64,000 nucleotides of DNA from Pseudarthrobacter sp. SSS035. GTDB taxonomy: Bacteria; Actinomycetota; Actinomycetes; Actinomycetales; Micrococcaceae. Under the pieces are notes generated by a model, which did no database searches, was not told the origin of the DNA, and saw only the letters and a list, made by a program, of their open reading frames with translations. Positions 19,576 through 27,219 of the stretch are shown here, piece by piece. The position numbers were made by a program, and so were the translations under genes. The stretch spans positions 3,720,001 to 3,784,000 of the forward strand of contig NZ_CP096882.1 in the NCBI RefSeq assembly GCF_023273875.1. The letters are read 5' to 3'. Within the stretch, counting starts at the first letter, position 1; each line of letters starts with the position of its first letter.

Positions 19576-20127
19576 ATGAACCAGGTGATCATCTCAGCCG
19601 CCACTGCGGGCGAGACTAACCCACTGGTACCCAACGTCTGGGAAATGGGCGTTGTCCTCGCCGGCTTTGCTGTCCTCATGTTCATCGTGGTCAAGTTCGT
19701 TGTCCCGATGTTCGAGAAGACGTTTGCAGAGCGCGCTGAGGCAATCGAAGGCGGCATTGCCAAGGCTGAAAAGGCCCAGGCAGAAGCATCAGCCGCCCTC
19801 GAAGAATACAAGCAGCAGCTTACGGACGCCCGCGCGGAAGCTAACCGCATCCGCGAGGAAGCCCGTGCTGAAGGCGCCCAGATCCTTGCAGATCTGAAGG
19901 AAAAGGCTGCCGCTGAGTCTGCCCGCATCACGGCACAGGCACACGTGCAGATCGAATCGGAGCGCCAGGCCGCAGTTGTGTCCCTGCGCTCCGAGGTAGG
20001 CACGCTGGCCACCACGCTGGCAGGCCGCATCGTTGGCGAAGCACTCAACGATGACGAGCGTTCCGCCCGTGTTGTTGACCGCTTCCTGGCAGATCTGGAG
20101 AACCAGAACGCAGGTGCAGCTAAGTAA
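19576..20127 (+). CDS. atpF: ATP synthase Fo subunit b
   Basis: 183 residues: one N-terminal membrane helix (about 20-42, VVLAGFAVLMFIVVKFVVP) and then a long alpha-helical, Ala/Glu/Lys-rich stalk rich in heptads (45-170). It holds F1 stationary by linking subunit a to delta. Good SD (AAGGACGGG) before ATG 19576. The stop overlaps the atpH start by one base (TAATG). Confidence 0.96.
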   Translation: MNQVIISAATAGETNPLVPNVWEMGVVLAGFAVLMFIVVKFVVPMFEKTFAERAEAIEGGIAKAEKAQAEASAALEEYKQQLTDARAEANRIREEARAEGAQILADLKEKAAAESARITAQAHVQIESERQAAVVSLRSEVGTLATTLAGRIVGEALNDDERSARVVDRFLADLENQNAGAAK

Positions 20128-20954
20128 TGTCAGGTGTATCGAGCGAATCGCTGACCACGGCGCTGACCCAACTGGAAGCAAAGCTTCCGTTGGCCTCGCT
20201 GCAGTTGGCTAAGGAACTCTTCGGAATCCTGGGAACGGTGGACAGCTCGGCTGGCTTGCGCCGCGCCCTGACTGACCCGTCCCGCACCGGTGACGAAAAG
20301 TCGGCGCTTGTCAGGCAGCTTGTTGGCGGAAAAGTCTCCGCTGAGGCTGCGGACATCGCGGGCGGACTGGCCAGTTCACGCTGGGCATCGGCCCGAGATA
20401 TCGGCGATGCACTCGAGACGCTTGCCGCAACGGTGGTTATCGCCGTTGCTGAAAACAAGTCGGCCGTTTCTGCCTCCGGAATCTCTGGGCTGGAAGAGCT
20501 GGAGAACGATTTGTTCTCCTTCAACCAGGCCGTTGCCTCCAACCACGAGGTACAACGTGCTCTGTCGGAGCCGCAGGCCAGTGCTGCAGCGAAGACCGCG
20601 TTGGCGCAGAAGCTGCATCCCGGCGCAGGCGAGGAAGCAAAAGTCCTCATCGCGCAGGCAGTTTCCCAGCCCCGCGGCATCAAGGCGACGCGGCTCGTAG
20701 CCCGGTTCGCCGAGCTGGCAGCCAAACGGCAGCAGCGCTGGATTGCAACGGTCAGCGTCACCCGTCCCTTGACGGAGACGCAGTTCGCTCGCCTCCAGGC
20801 AGGGCTTAATTCCCTGTACGGTCGCGAGCTCAAGATCAACCTCACCGTTGATCCTGAACTGATCGGCGGAATCCGTGTCCAGGTGGGTGACGAAGTGCTC
20901 GACGCTTCGGTTATCACCCGTCTGGGACAGCTTCACCGCCAACTGGCCGGATAG
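20127..20954 (+). CDS. atpH: ATP synthase F1 subunit delta
   Basis: 275 residues, longer than the about 177 of E. coli delta but usual for actinobacteria. The extra length is N-terminal/central; the C-terminal OSCP-type domain is seen in LVARFAELAAKRQQRWIATVSVTRPLT and NLTVDPELIGGIRVQVGDEVLDAS. In mycobacteria the long delta is a b-delta fusion with its own helix; here no N-terminal membrane segment is visible and a separate atpF precedes it, so it is not fused. Connects F1 alpha tips to the b stalk. Confidence 0.94.
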   Translation: MSGVSSESLTTALTQLEAKLPLASLQLAKELFGILGTVDSSAGLRRALTDPSRTGDEKSALVRQLVGGKVSAEAADIAGGLASSRWASARDIGDALETLAATVVIAVAENKSAVSASGISGLEELENDLFSFNQAVASNHEVQRALSEPQASAAAKTALAQKLHPGAGEEAKVLIAQAVSQPRGIKATRLVARFAELAAKRQQRWIATVSVTRPLTETQFARLQAGLNSLYGRELKINLTVDPELIGGIRVQVGDEVLDASVITRLGQLHRQLAG

Positions 20955-21037
20955 CCGGACAAGCACAACTTAACGAAACGAAACCCCGGTCATCGTGAGC
21001 AACGATGATCACGAAAACAGGAGAGCAGGGACTGCAG

Positions 21038-22675
21038 ATGGCCGAATTGACCATCAACGCCGACGACGTCCGTATTGCGTTGAACGAGTTCGCGGCGTCC
21101 TACGAACCCGGAAACGCTGAGCGCGTAGAGGTTGGCCGTGTAACAACCGCAGGTGACGGCATCGCCCGTGTTGAGGGCCTTCCCTCGGTCATGGCGAACG
21201 AGCTGCTTCGCTTCGAAGACGGCACCCTGGGCCTGGCCCAGAACCTTGACGTCCGCGAGATCGGTGTCATCGTACTCGGTGACTTCACCGGAATCGAAGA
21301 GGGCCAGGAAGTCCACCGCACGGGTCAGGTTCTGTCCGTACCGGTAGGCGACGCCTTCCTCGGCCGCGTGGTTGACCCCTTGGGCCAGCCCATCGACGAC
21401 CTCGGCGAAATCAAGACCACCGAAACCCGTGCACTGGAACTCCAGGCGCCCGGCGTGACCCAGCGTAAGTCGGTCCACGAACCGATGCAGACCGGTCTGA
21501 AGGCTATCGACGCCATGATCCCGATCGGCCGCGGTCAGCGTCAGCTGATCATCGGTGACCGCCAGACCGGCAAGTCGGCTATCGCCATCGACACCATCAT
21601 CAACCAGAAGGCCAACTGGGCTTCCGGCGATGTGACCAAGCAGGTGCGTTGCATCTACGTGGCAATCGGTCAGAAGGCATCCACCATCGCGGCTGTCCGT
21701 CAGACCCTCGAGGACAACGGCGCACTGGAATACACCACCATTGTGGCTTCCCCCGCGTCTGACCCCGCAGGCTTCAAGTACTTGGCACCGTACGCCGGTT
21801 CGGCCATCGGCCAGCACTGGATGTACGGCGGCAAGCACGTCCTCATCGTGTTCGATGACCTCTCCAAGCAGGCCGAGGCCTACCGTGCAGTTTCACTGCT
21901 GCTGCGCCGCCCGCCGGGACGCGAAGCCTACCCGGGCGACGTCTTCTACTTGCACTCCCGCCTGCTGGAGCGTTGTGCCAAGCTCTCCGACGAGCTCGGT
22001 GCCGGCTCGATGACCGGCCTGCCGCTCATCGAAACCAAGGCAAACGACGTCTCTGCCTACATCCCGACCAACGTGATCTCCATTACCGATGGCCAGATCT
22101 TCCTGCAGTCGGACCTCTTCAACGCCAACCAGCGTCCGGCCGTCGACGTGGGTGTCTCTGTGTCCCGCGTGGGTGGTGCTGCGCAGGTCAAGTCCATGAA
22201 GAAGGTCTCCGGTACTTTGAAGCTGGAATTGGCCCAGTACCGCGACATGCAGGCTTTCGCCATGTTCGCATCGGACCTCGATGCCGCATCGCGCCAGCAG
22301 CTGACCCGCGGCGCCCGCCTGATGGAACTGCTGAAGCAGGGCCAGTACTCACCGTTCCCGATCGAGAACCAGGTTGTGTCCATCTGGGCCGGTACCAACG
22401 GCCACCTCGACGAGGTTCCCGTTGAGGACATCAACCGCTTCGAGACCGAATTCCTGGAGCACCTCAAGCACAAGTCCTCCATCCTGACCACGCTGGCGCA
22501 GACCAACGTTATGGACGATGACACCGCTGCTGCACTGAAGACCGCGATTGTGGCCTTCAAAAAGGGCTTCTTCGGTGAAGGTGACAACCGCCTGGTAGGC
22601 GCCGGCCACGAGGAGCACGAAGCTATCTCGGAAGCCGATGTAGACCAGGAAAAGATCGTCAAGCAGAAGCGCTAG
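21038..22675 (+). CDS. atpA: ATP synthase F1 subunit alpha
   Basis: 545 residues. Non-catalytic nucleotide-binding subunit of the alpha3beta3 hexamer. Walker A GDRQTGKS at 173-180; arginine finger region SVSRVGGAAQ; VFDDLSKQAEAYR as Walker B. About 30 residues longer at the C-terminus than E. coli AtpA (ends with an acidic HEEHEAISEADVDQEK stretch); mycobacterial alpha also has a C-terminal extension that suppresses ATP hydrolysis, and this tail could play the same part, though the sequence is different. Start ATG 21038 rather than the in-frame ATG at 21005, which would add residues upstream of conserved AELTI. Confidence 0.96.
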   Translation: MAELTINADDVRIALNEFAASYEPGNAERVEVGRVTTAGDGIARVEGLPSVMANELLRFEDGTLGLAQNLDVREIGVIVLGDFTGIEEGQEVHRTGQVLSVPVGDAFLGRVVDPLGQPIDDLGEIKTTETRALELQAPGVTQRKSVHEPMQTGLKAIDAMIPIGRGQRQLIIGDRQTGKSAIAIDTIINQKANWASGDVTKQVRCIYVAIGQKASTIAAVRQTLEDNGALEYTTIVASPASDPAGFKYLAPYAGSAIGQHWMYGGKHVLIVFDDLSKQAEAYRAVSLLLRRPPGREAYPGDVFYLHSRLLERCAKLSDELGAGSMTGLPLIETKANDVSAYIPTNVISITDGQIFLQSDLFNANQRPAVDVGVSVSRVGGAAQVKSMKKVSGTLKLELAQYRDMQAFAMFASDLDAASRQQLTRGARLMELLKQGQYSPFPIENQVVSIWAGTNGHLDEVPVEDINRFETEFLEHLKHKSSILTTLAQTNVMDDDTAAALKTAIVAFKKGFFGEGDNRLVGAGHEEHEAISEADVDQEKIVKQKR

Positions 22676-22686
22676 TTTCGCTGGCA

Positions 22687-22720
22687 GGGACTGTCGGAAC
22701 CCCGAGGTTCCGGCAGTCCC
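22687..22720 (+). promoter_or_regulatory. strong stem-loop between atpA and atpG
   Basis: 15-bp arms (22687-22701 and 22706-22720) pair throughout apart from one G-U, around loop CCGA. No T-run follows and the operon continues, so an mRNA processing or stability element is more likely than a terminator. Confidence 0.6.
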
Positions 22721-22749
22721 GGCCACCGGGATCTTAGGAAAGGAAAAGT

Positions 22750-23643
22750 ATGGGAGCCCAGATTCGGGTCTACCGCCAGAAGATCAGCTCGACCACGTCG
22801 ATGCGCAAGATCTTCAAGGCGATGGAACTGATCGCTACCTCGCGCATTGGCAAGGCCCGCGCACGCGTAGCGGCTTCACTGCCTTACGCAAACGCGATTA
22901 CGCGTGCCGTTTCTGCTGTCGCAAGCCAGAGCGAAATCGACCACCCGCTGGTCACCGAGCCGACGCAAATCCGCCGGGCAGCTGTCCTGGTTATCAGTGC
23001 AGACCGCGGCCTTGCAGGATCCTACTCGGCGACCGTGCTTAAGCAGGCGGTCGGTCTCACCGAGCTGCTCCACGAGGAGGGCAAAGAAGTCAAGACGTAC
23101 GTGATGGGCCGCAAGGCCCAGGCGTACTTCGACTTCCGCAACCTTTCTTACGAGCGCGTGTGGACCGGCAACACTGACGCGCCGGAGTTTGGAACTGCAC
23201 GTGAGGTCGGCGCGGCATTGCTCGAAGCCTTCGCTGCAGACTACGAAGAGGGCGGCGTGGACGAGATCCATGTCGTTTACACCCGCTTCAAGTCCATGGT
23301 GACGCAGGAGCCGACGGTTATCCGTCTTCTTCCGCTTGAAGTTGTCGAAGAGCAGGCGGCGTCCGAGTCGGACCTCCTGCCGCTCTACGAATTCGAGCCG
23401 GAAGCGGAGCAGGTTCTTGATGCCCTGCTCCCGCGCTACATCGAGTCACGCATTTTCGCCGCCATGTTGCAGGCAGCAGCTTCCGAGCTCGCAGCCCGCC
23501 AGCGGGCGATGAAGTCCGCCGGTGACAATGCCACGGACCTCATCAAGAAGTACACGCGTCTGCGCAACACTGCCCGTCAGGCTGAAATTACGCAGGAGCT
23601 TTCCGAAATTGTTGCCGGTGCCGACGCCTTGAACGCGTCCTAG
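22750..23643 (+). CDS. atpG: ATP synthase F1 subunit gamma
   Basis: 297 residues. Central rotating shaft. N-terminal coiled helix starts GAQIRVYRQKISSTTSMRKI, the C-terminal helix ends in NTARQAEITQELSEIVAGA, both diagnostic. The middle holds the Rossmann-like domain (VLVISADRGLAGSYSATV). An insertion around 205-225 (QAASESDLLPLYEFE) is somewhat longer than in E. coli; mycobacterial gamma also carries a loop in this domain. SD GGAAAGGAAAAG precedes ATG 22750. Confidence 0.96.
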   Translation: MGAQIRVYRQKISSTTSMRKIFKAMELIATSRIGKARARVAASLPYANAITRAVSAVASQSEIDHPLVTEPTQIRRAAVLVISADRGLAGSYSATVLKQAVGLTELLHEEGKEVKTYVMGRKAQAYFDFRNLSYERVWTGNTDAPEFGTAREVGAALLEAFAADYEEGGVDEIHVVYTRFKSMVTQEPTVIRLLPLEVVEEQAASESDLLPLYEFEPEAEQVLDALLPRYIESRIFAAMLQAAASELAARQRAMKSAGDNATDLIKKYTRLRNTARQAEITQELSEIVAGADALNAS

Positions 23644-23724
23644 CCTGCACGGTCCGGTCCAGCTGTACCTGCACCAAAGAACAAACTTAAACCCCCACGC
23701 CATCTACTGAGTGAAGTGAGAGAG

Positions 23725-25179
23725 ATGACTGCCACTGCTACCGAACACGTAGCCGCAACGTCCGGTGCCACCGGCCGTATTGCACGTGTTATTGGCCCGG
23801 TTGTCGACGTCGAATTCCCGGCTGACGCAATCCCCTCGATTTACAACGCCCTCACCACGGAGATTACCCTCAACGGTGAGACCAAGACCATCACGTTCGA
23901 GGTTGCCCTGCACCTGGGCGACAACCTCATCCGCGCCATCGCCCTGCAGGCTACCGACGGACTCGTCCGCGGCACCAACGTAGTGGACACCGGTTCTCCG
24001 ATCACCGTACCCGTCGGCGACGGCGTCAAGGGCCACATCTTCAACGTCCTCGGCAAGCCGCTGGATGTTGACGAGTCCGAGATCCAGGCTGCGGACTACT
24101 GGCCGATCCACCGCAAGGCCCCGGCCTTCGCAACGCTCGAAGGCTCCACCGAGATGCTGGAAACCGGCATCAAGGTCATTGACCTTCTCACCCCGTACAT
24201 CAAGGGTGGAAAGATCGGCCTCTTCGGCGGCGCCGGCGTGGGCAAGACGGTTCTGATCCAGGAAATGATCACCCGTGTGGCCCGTAACTTCGGTGGTACC
24301 TCGGTATTCGCCGGTGTTGGCGAGCGTACCCGTGAAGGTAACGACCTCTGGGTTGAAATGGAAGAGGCAGGCGTCCTCAAGGACACCGCCCTTGTATTCG
24401 GCCAGATGGATGAGCCGCCGGGAACGCGTCTGCGCGTTGCACTGTCCGCCCTGACCATGGCGGAGTACTTCCGCGATGTGCAGAACCAGGACGTGCTGCT
24501 CTTCATCGACAACATCTTCCGCTTCACCCAGGCAGGCTCCGAGGTTTCCACCCTCCTCGGCCGCATGCCGTCGGCCGTGGGCTACCAGCCCAACCTGGCT
24601 GACGAGATGGGTCTCCTCCAGGAGCGCATCACGTCCACCAAGGGCCACTCGATCACCTCGATGCAGGCCATCTACGTTCCCGCAGATGACTACACCGACC
24701 CGGCCCCGGCCACGACCTTCGCACACCTCGACGCAACCACGGAACTTTCCCGTGAAATTGCTTCCCGTGGTCTGTACCCGGCCGTTGACCCGCTGACGTC
24801 GACGTCCCGCATCCTGGACCCGCAGTACATCGGTCAGGACCACTACAACACGGCTGTCCGTGTGAAGCAGATCCTGCAGAAGAACAAGGAACTCCAGGAC
24901 ATCATCGCCATCCTCGGTGTTGACGAACTATCGGAAGAGGACAAGATCGTCGTGTCGCGTGCACGCCGTATCCAGCAGTTCCTCTCCCAGAACACCTACA
25001 CCGCCAAGCAGTTCACCGGCGTCGAGGGCTCCACCGTGACCATCAAGGACACGGTTGAAGGCTTCACCGCTATCTGCGACGGCGAACTTGACCACGTTGC
25101 AGAGCAGGCGTTCTTCAACGTCGGCGGCCTGGACGATGTTGAGCGCCAGTGGGCCAAGATCCAGGAACAGACCAAGTAA
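23725..25179 (+). CDS. atpD: ATP synthase F1 subunit beta
   Basis: 484 residues. Catalytic subunit. P-loop GGAGVGKT (about 168-175), catalytic glutamate in VGERTREGNDLWVEM, Walker B LLFIDNIFRFTQAGSE, DELSEEDK near the C-terminus (the DELSEED lever that touches gamma and epsilon; here DELSEED exactly). ATG 23725 is preferred over GTG 23716 because AGTGAGAGAG then forms the ribosome binding site. Confidence 0.97.
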   Translation: MTATATEHVAATSGATGRIARVIGPVVDVEFPADAIPSIYNALTTEITLNGETKTITFEVALHLGDNLIRAIALQATDGLVRGTNVVDTGSPITVPVGDGVKGHIFNVLGKPLDVDESEIQAADYWPIHRKAPAFATLEGSTEMLETGIKVIDLLTPYIKGGKIGLFGGAGVGKTVLIQEMITRVARNFGGTSVFAGVGERTREGNDLWVEMEEAGVLKDTALVFGQMDEPPGTRLRVALSALTMAEYFRDVQNQDVLLFIDNIFRFTQAGSEVSTLLGRMPSAVGYQPNLADEMGLLQERITSTKGHSITSMQAIYVPADDYTDPAPATTFAHLDATTELSREIASRGLYPAVDPLTSTSRILDPQYIGQDHYNTAVRVKQILQKNKELQDIIAILGVDELSEEDKIVVSRARRIQQFLSQNTYTAKQFTGVEGSTVTIKDTVEGFTAICDGELDHVAEQAFFNVGGLDDVERQWAKIQEQTK

Positions 25180-25180
25180 T

Positions 25181-25465
25181 ATGGCTGAGCTTGAGGTTGA
25201 GATTGTCGCAGCGGATCACTTCGTGTGGTCCGGAGCGGCCAAGATGGTCAAGGCCCGCACCAGCGATGGTGAGATCGGAATCCTGCCCGGCCACTCGCCC
25301 CTGCTGGCGATCCTGGCCGAAGGTGAACTGGCCATCGAGCCGGTTTCCGGGAACCGTATTGCCGTGGCTGTTGACGGCGGATTCTTCTCCGTCGACAACA
25401 ACCGCGTGGTGATTGTTGCTGACAACGCCCAACTGGGTGACGCGGCTACTGCTGGGATCCGCTAG
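25181..25465 (+). CDS. atpC: ATP synthase F1 subunit epsilon, C-terminal helical domain missing
   Basis: 94 residues against about 120-140 in most bacteria. The N-terminal beta-sandwich is complete (ELEVEIVAADHFVWSGAA, TSDGEIGILPGHSPLLAIL, IAVAVDGGFFSVDNNRVVIVAD) but the frame stops right after it, so the two C-terminal helices that inhibit ATP hydrolysis are absent. Downstream sequence to the DUF2550 start gives no continuation, so this is a natural short form rather than a visible frameshift. It still can bind gamma and the c-ring. Start one base after the atpD stop. Confidence 0.93.
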   Translation: MAELEVEIVAADHFVWSGAAKMVKARTSDGEIGILPGHSPLLAILAEGELAIEPVSGNRIAVAVDGGFFSVDNNRVVIVADNAQLGDAATAGIR

Positions 25466-25475
25466 CACGACCTTG

Positions 25476-25907
25476 ATGGACGCTCCGACTCTTACGTTCA
25501 TCTCCTTGGCAATCGTTTTCGGATTGCTGATTTTCGCACTGTGCCTTTCGGGGGTGCGCCGCTTCAATCTGCGGCGCGCCCTTGGCACAGTGGACGCCTC
25601 CATTTGCGTTGCTGGAAACAGCTGGCAGATGGGGGTTTGTCGTTACCAGGACAACGACCTTGAATGGTTCCGCCTGCTGTCCCTGAGCGTGCGTCCCAAA
25701 CATAAGTTCAAGCGCAGCTCCCTGGAGCTGCTGGGCCGCCGCAAGCCCACCGAGGCCGAGGCCGTTAAGGTCCAGCCCGACGTCGTGATTGTCGAGCTGC
25801 GGTACGAAGGCCGGGATCTGCGGCTGGCCATGAAATTCGATGCCTACACGGGACTGTCCTCCTGGCTGGAAGCCGGGCCGGTCATCGGCGTGGGTACCTG
25901 GCGCTAG
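25476..25907 (+). CDS. DUF2550 membrane protein
   Basis: 143 residues: one N-terminal membrane helix (about 5-26, LTFISLAIVFGLLIFALCLSG), then a soluble domain with RRALGTVDASICVAG, WQMGVCRYQDNDLEWFRLLSLSV and LRLAMKFDAYTGLSSWLEAGP. The pattern and the place right after atpC match the actinobacterial DUF2550 family (Rv1312 position in Mycobacterium tuberculosis). Function is not established. It likely sits in the membrane with its PH-like domain in the cytoplasm. ATG 25476 is 10 nt after the atpC stop. Confidence 0.8.
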   Translation: MDAPTLTFISLAIVFGLLIFALCLSGVRRFNLRRALGTVDASICVAGNSWQMGVCRYQDNDLEWFRLLSLSVRPKHKFKRSSLELLGRRKPTEAEAVKVQPDVVIVELRYEGRDLRLAMKFDAYTGLSSWLEAGPVIGVGTWR

Positions 25908-25911
25908 CCAC

Positions 25912-27219
25912 GTGGACTGGATTGCTGATATCCGGTTGACCGACGGACCGGTGTACTGGGCCGCCTGGGTTCTTGGTGCCGCCGCCGCGCTGTCCCTGGT
26001 CTGGCCCCCGCGCGCCCTTGGCCGCGGCCGCTGGTTGCTCAGCGTTGCCGCCGCATCGGCCGCCGCCGCCGTCGTGGTGCTCCTGGTCCATTGGGTCCTC
26101 ATCTACTGGGCCTCAACCTTTCCAGAAGAACTGCCGTTCGACGTCTTGGCCTGGGTGTTTGCGGCCGTGGCCGCCCTCCTGCTGGTGTTGCTCCGGCTCC
26201 CCACGGCGTCGTGGCGTCGCCGAGCGCTGGATGTGCTCGCCCTCCTGGCCGTGGTGCTCCTGGCCGCTGTGCAGATCAACGCGTATTTCGGCCTCAACCG
26301 GACAGTTGCGGACCTGACTGGAACGGCGCTGATCCGCATCCCGGCCCTGGAACAGGAGCTGATGCGCCGGCCGGACAGCCCTGCCACGCCCCTGGACGGA
26401 TGGAAACCCGCCAATGAGATCCCTGCCGACGGCGTTGTTCGCACCGCATCCATCCCGGGAACGTCCTCGGGCCTCCAGACACGCGACTCGTACATCTACC
26501 TGCCACCGGCCTACTTTGCTTCGAACCGTCCCAGCCTTCCGGTCCTGGTTCTGGTGCCCGGCCAGCCCGGCGGCCCTGCCGACTGGTTGACCGGCGGGTC
26601 GCTTCCGGCACGCATGGACAGTTTCGCCGCCCGGCATGGGGGAGTGGCGCCTGTTGTTGTGGTGGTTGATCCCAACGGCAACCAGTCAGCGAACAATCTC
26701 TGCATGGACAGCGCCATCGCCCAGGCAGACACTTACCTCGCAGTGGACGTGCCGGCATGGATCTCGGGAACGTTGGACGTGGACTCCGACCACCGGCAAT
26801 GGGCCATCGGCGGTTTCAGTTTTGGTGCCACCTGCGCTGTTCAGATGGCCACCCGCCACCCGGAGCTGTACACGGGTGTTCTCGCCTTTTCCAGCGAGAG
26901 CGAGCCTGCGCTGGCCAAGGAACGCCAGAAAACGGTTGATGCGGCCTTCCACGGCGACACCGCTGCCTTTGATGCCCAGATACCGCTGACGCTGTTGAAG
27001 GAGCGCAAATATCCTGGCAGCGTGGCGTATTTCGCGGCCGGGGCCACAGATCCGGAGTTCGTGGCAAATCTGCGGATCCTTGAGGCGGCGGCCCGCGGGG
27101 CAGGTTTCACTGTGGGCTCGGACGTGGTGGCTCACACCGGCCATTCGTGGGACGTGCTGACTCCCGGCATGGACAATGGGCTTGAGCTGCTGTCCGCACA
27201 GTGGGGGTGGGCGAAATGA
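25912..27219 (+). CDS. membrane-anchored alpha/beta-hydrolase (esterase family), candidate aminoacyl-PG hydrolase
   Basis: 435 residues from GTG 25912. Residues about 10-125 hold four membrane helices; the rest is an esterase-D/antigen-85-type alpha/beta-hydrolase facing outward. The nucleophile elbow is GGFSFGA with S303, the acid is not certain, and H411 in HTGHSWD is the catalytic histidine. SYIYLPPAYF and LPVLVLVPGQPGGPADW match the family start. The stop overlaps the following DUF2156/MprF-like gene as ATGA. In Enterococcus faecium and Corynebacterium glutamicum, a hydrolase encoded beside the aminoacyl-phosphatidylglycerol synthase removes the amino acid from the lipid; the same role is proposed here. 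A cell-wall ester hydrolase is an alternative. Confidence 0.75.
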   Translation: MDWIADIRLTDGPVYWAAWVLGAAAALSLVWPPRALGRGRWLLSVAAASAAAAVVVLLVHWVLIYWASTFPEELPFDVLAWVFAAVAALLLVLLRLPTASWRRRALDVLALLAVVLLAAVQINAYFGLNRTVADLTGTALIRIPALEQELMRRPDSPATPLDGWKPANEIPADGVVRTASIPGTSSGLQTRDSYIYLPPAYFASNRPSLPVLVLVPGQPGGPADWLTGGSLPARMDSFAARHGGVAPVVVVVDPNGNQSANNLCMDSAIAQADTYLAVDVPAWISGTLDVDSDHRQWAIGGFSFGATCAVQMATRHPELYTGVLAFSSESEPALAKERQKTVDAAFHGDTAAFDAQIPLTLLKERKYPGSVAYFAAGATDPEFVANLRILEAAARGAGFTVGSDVVAHTGHSWDVLTPGMDNGLELLSAQWGWAK

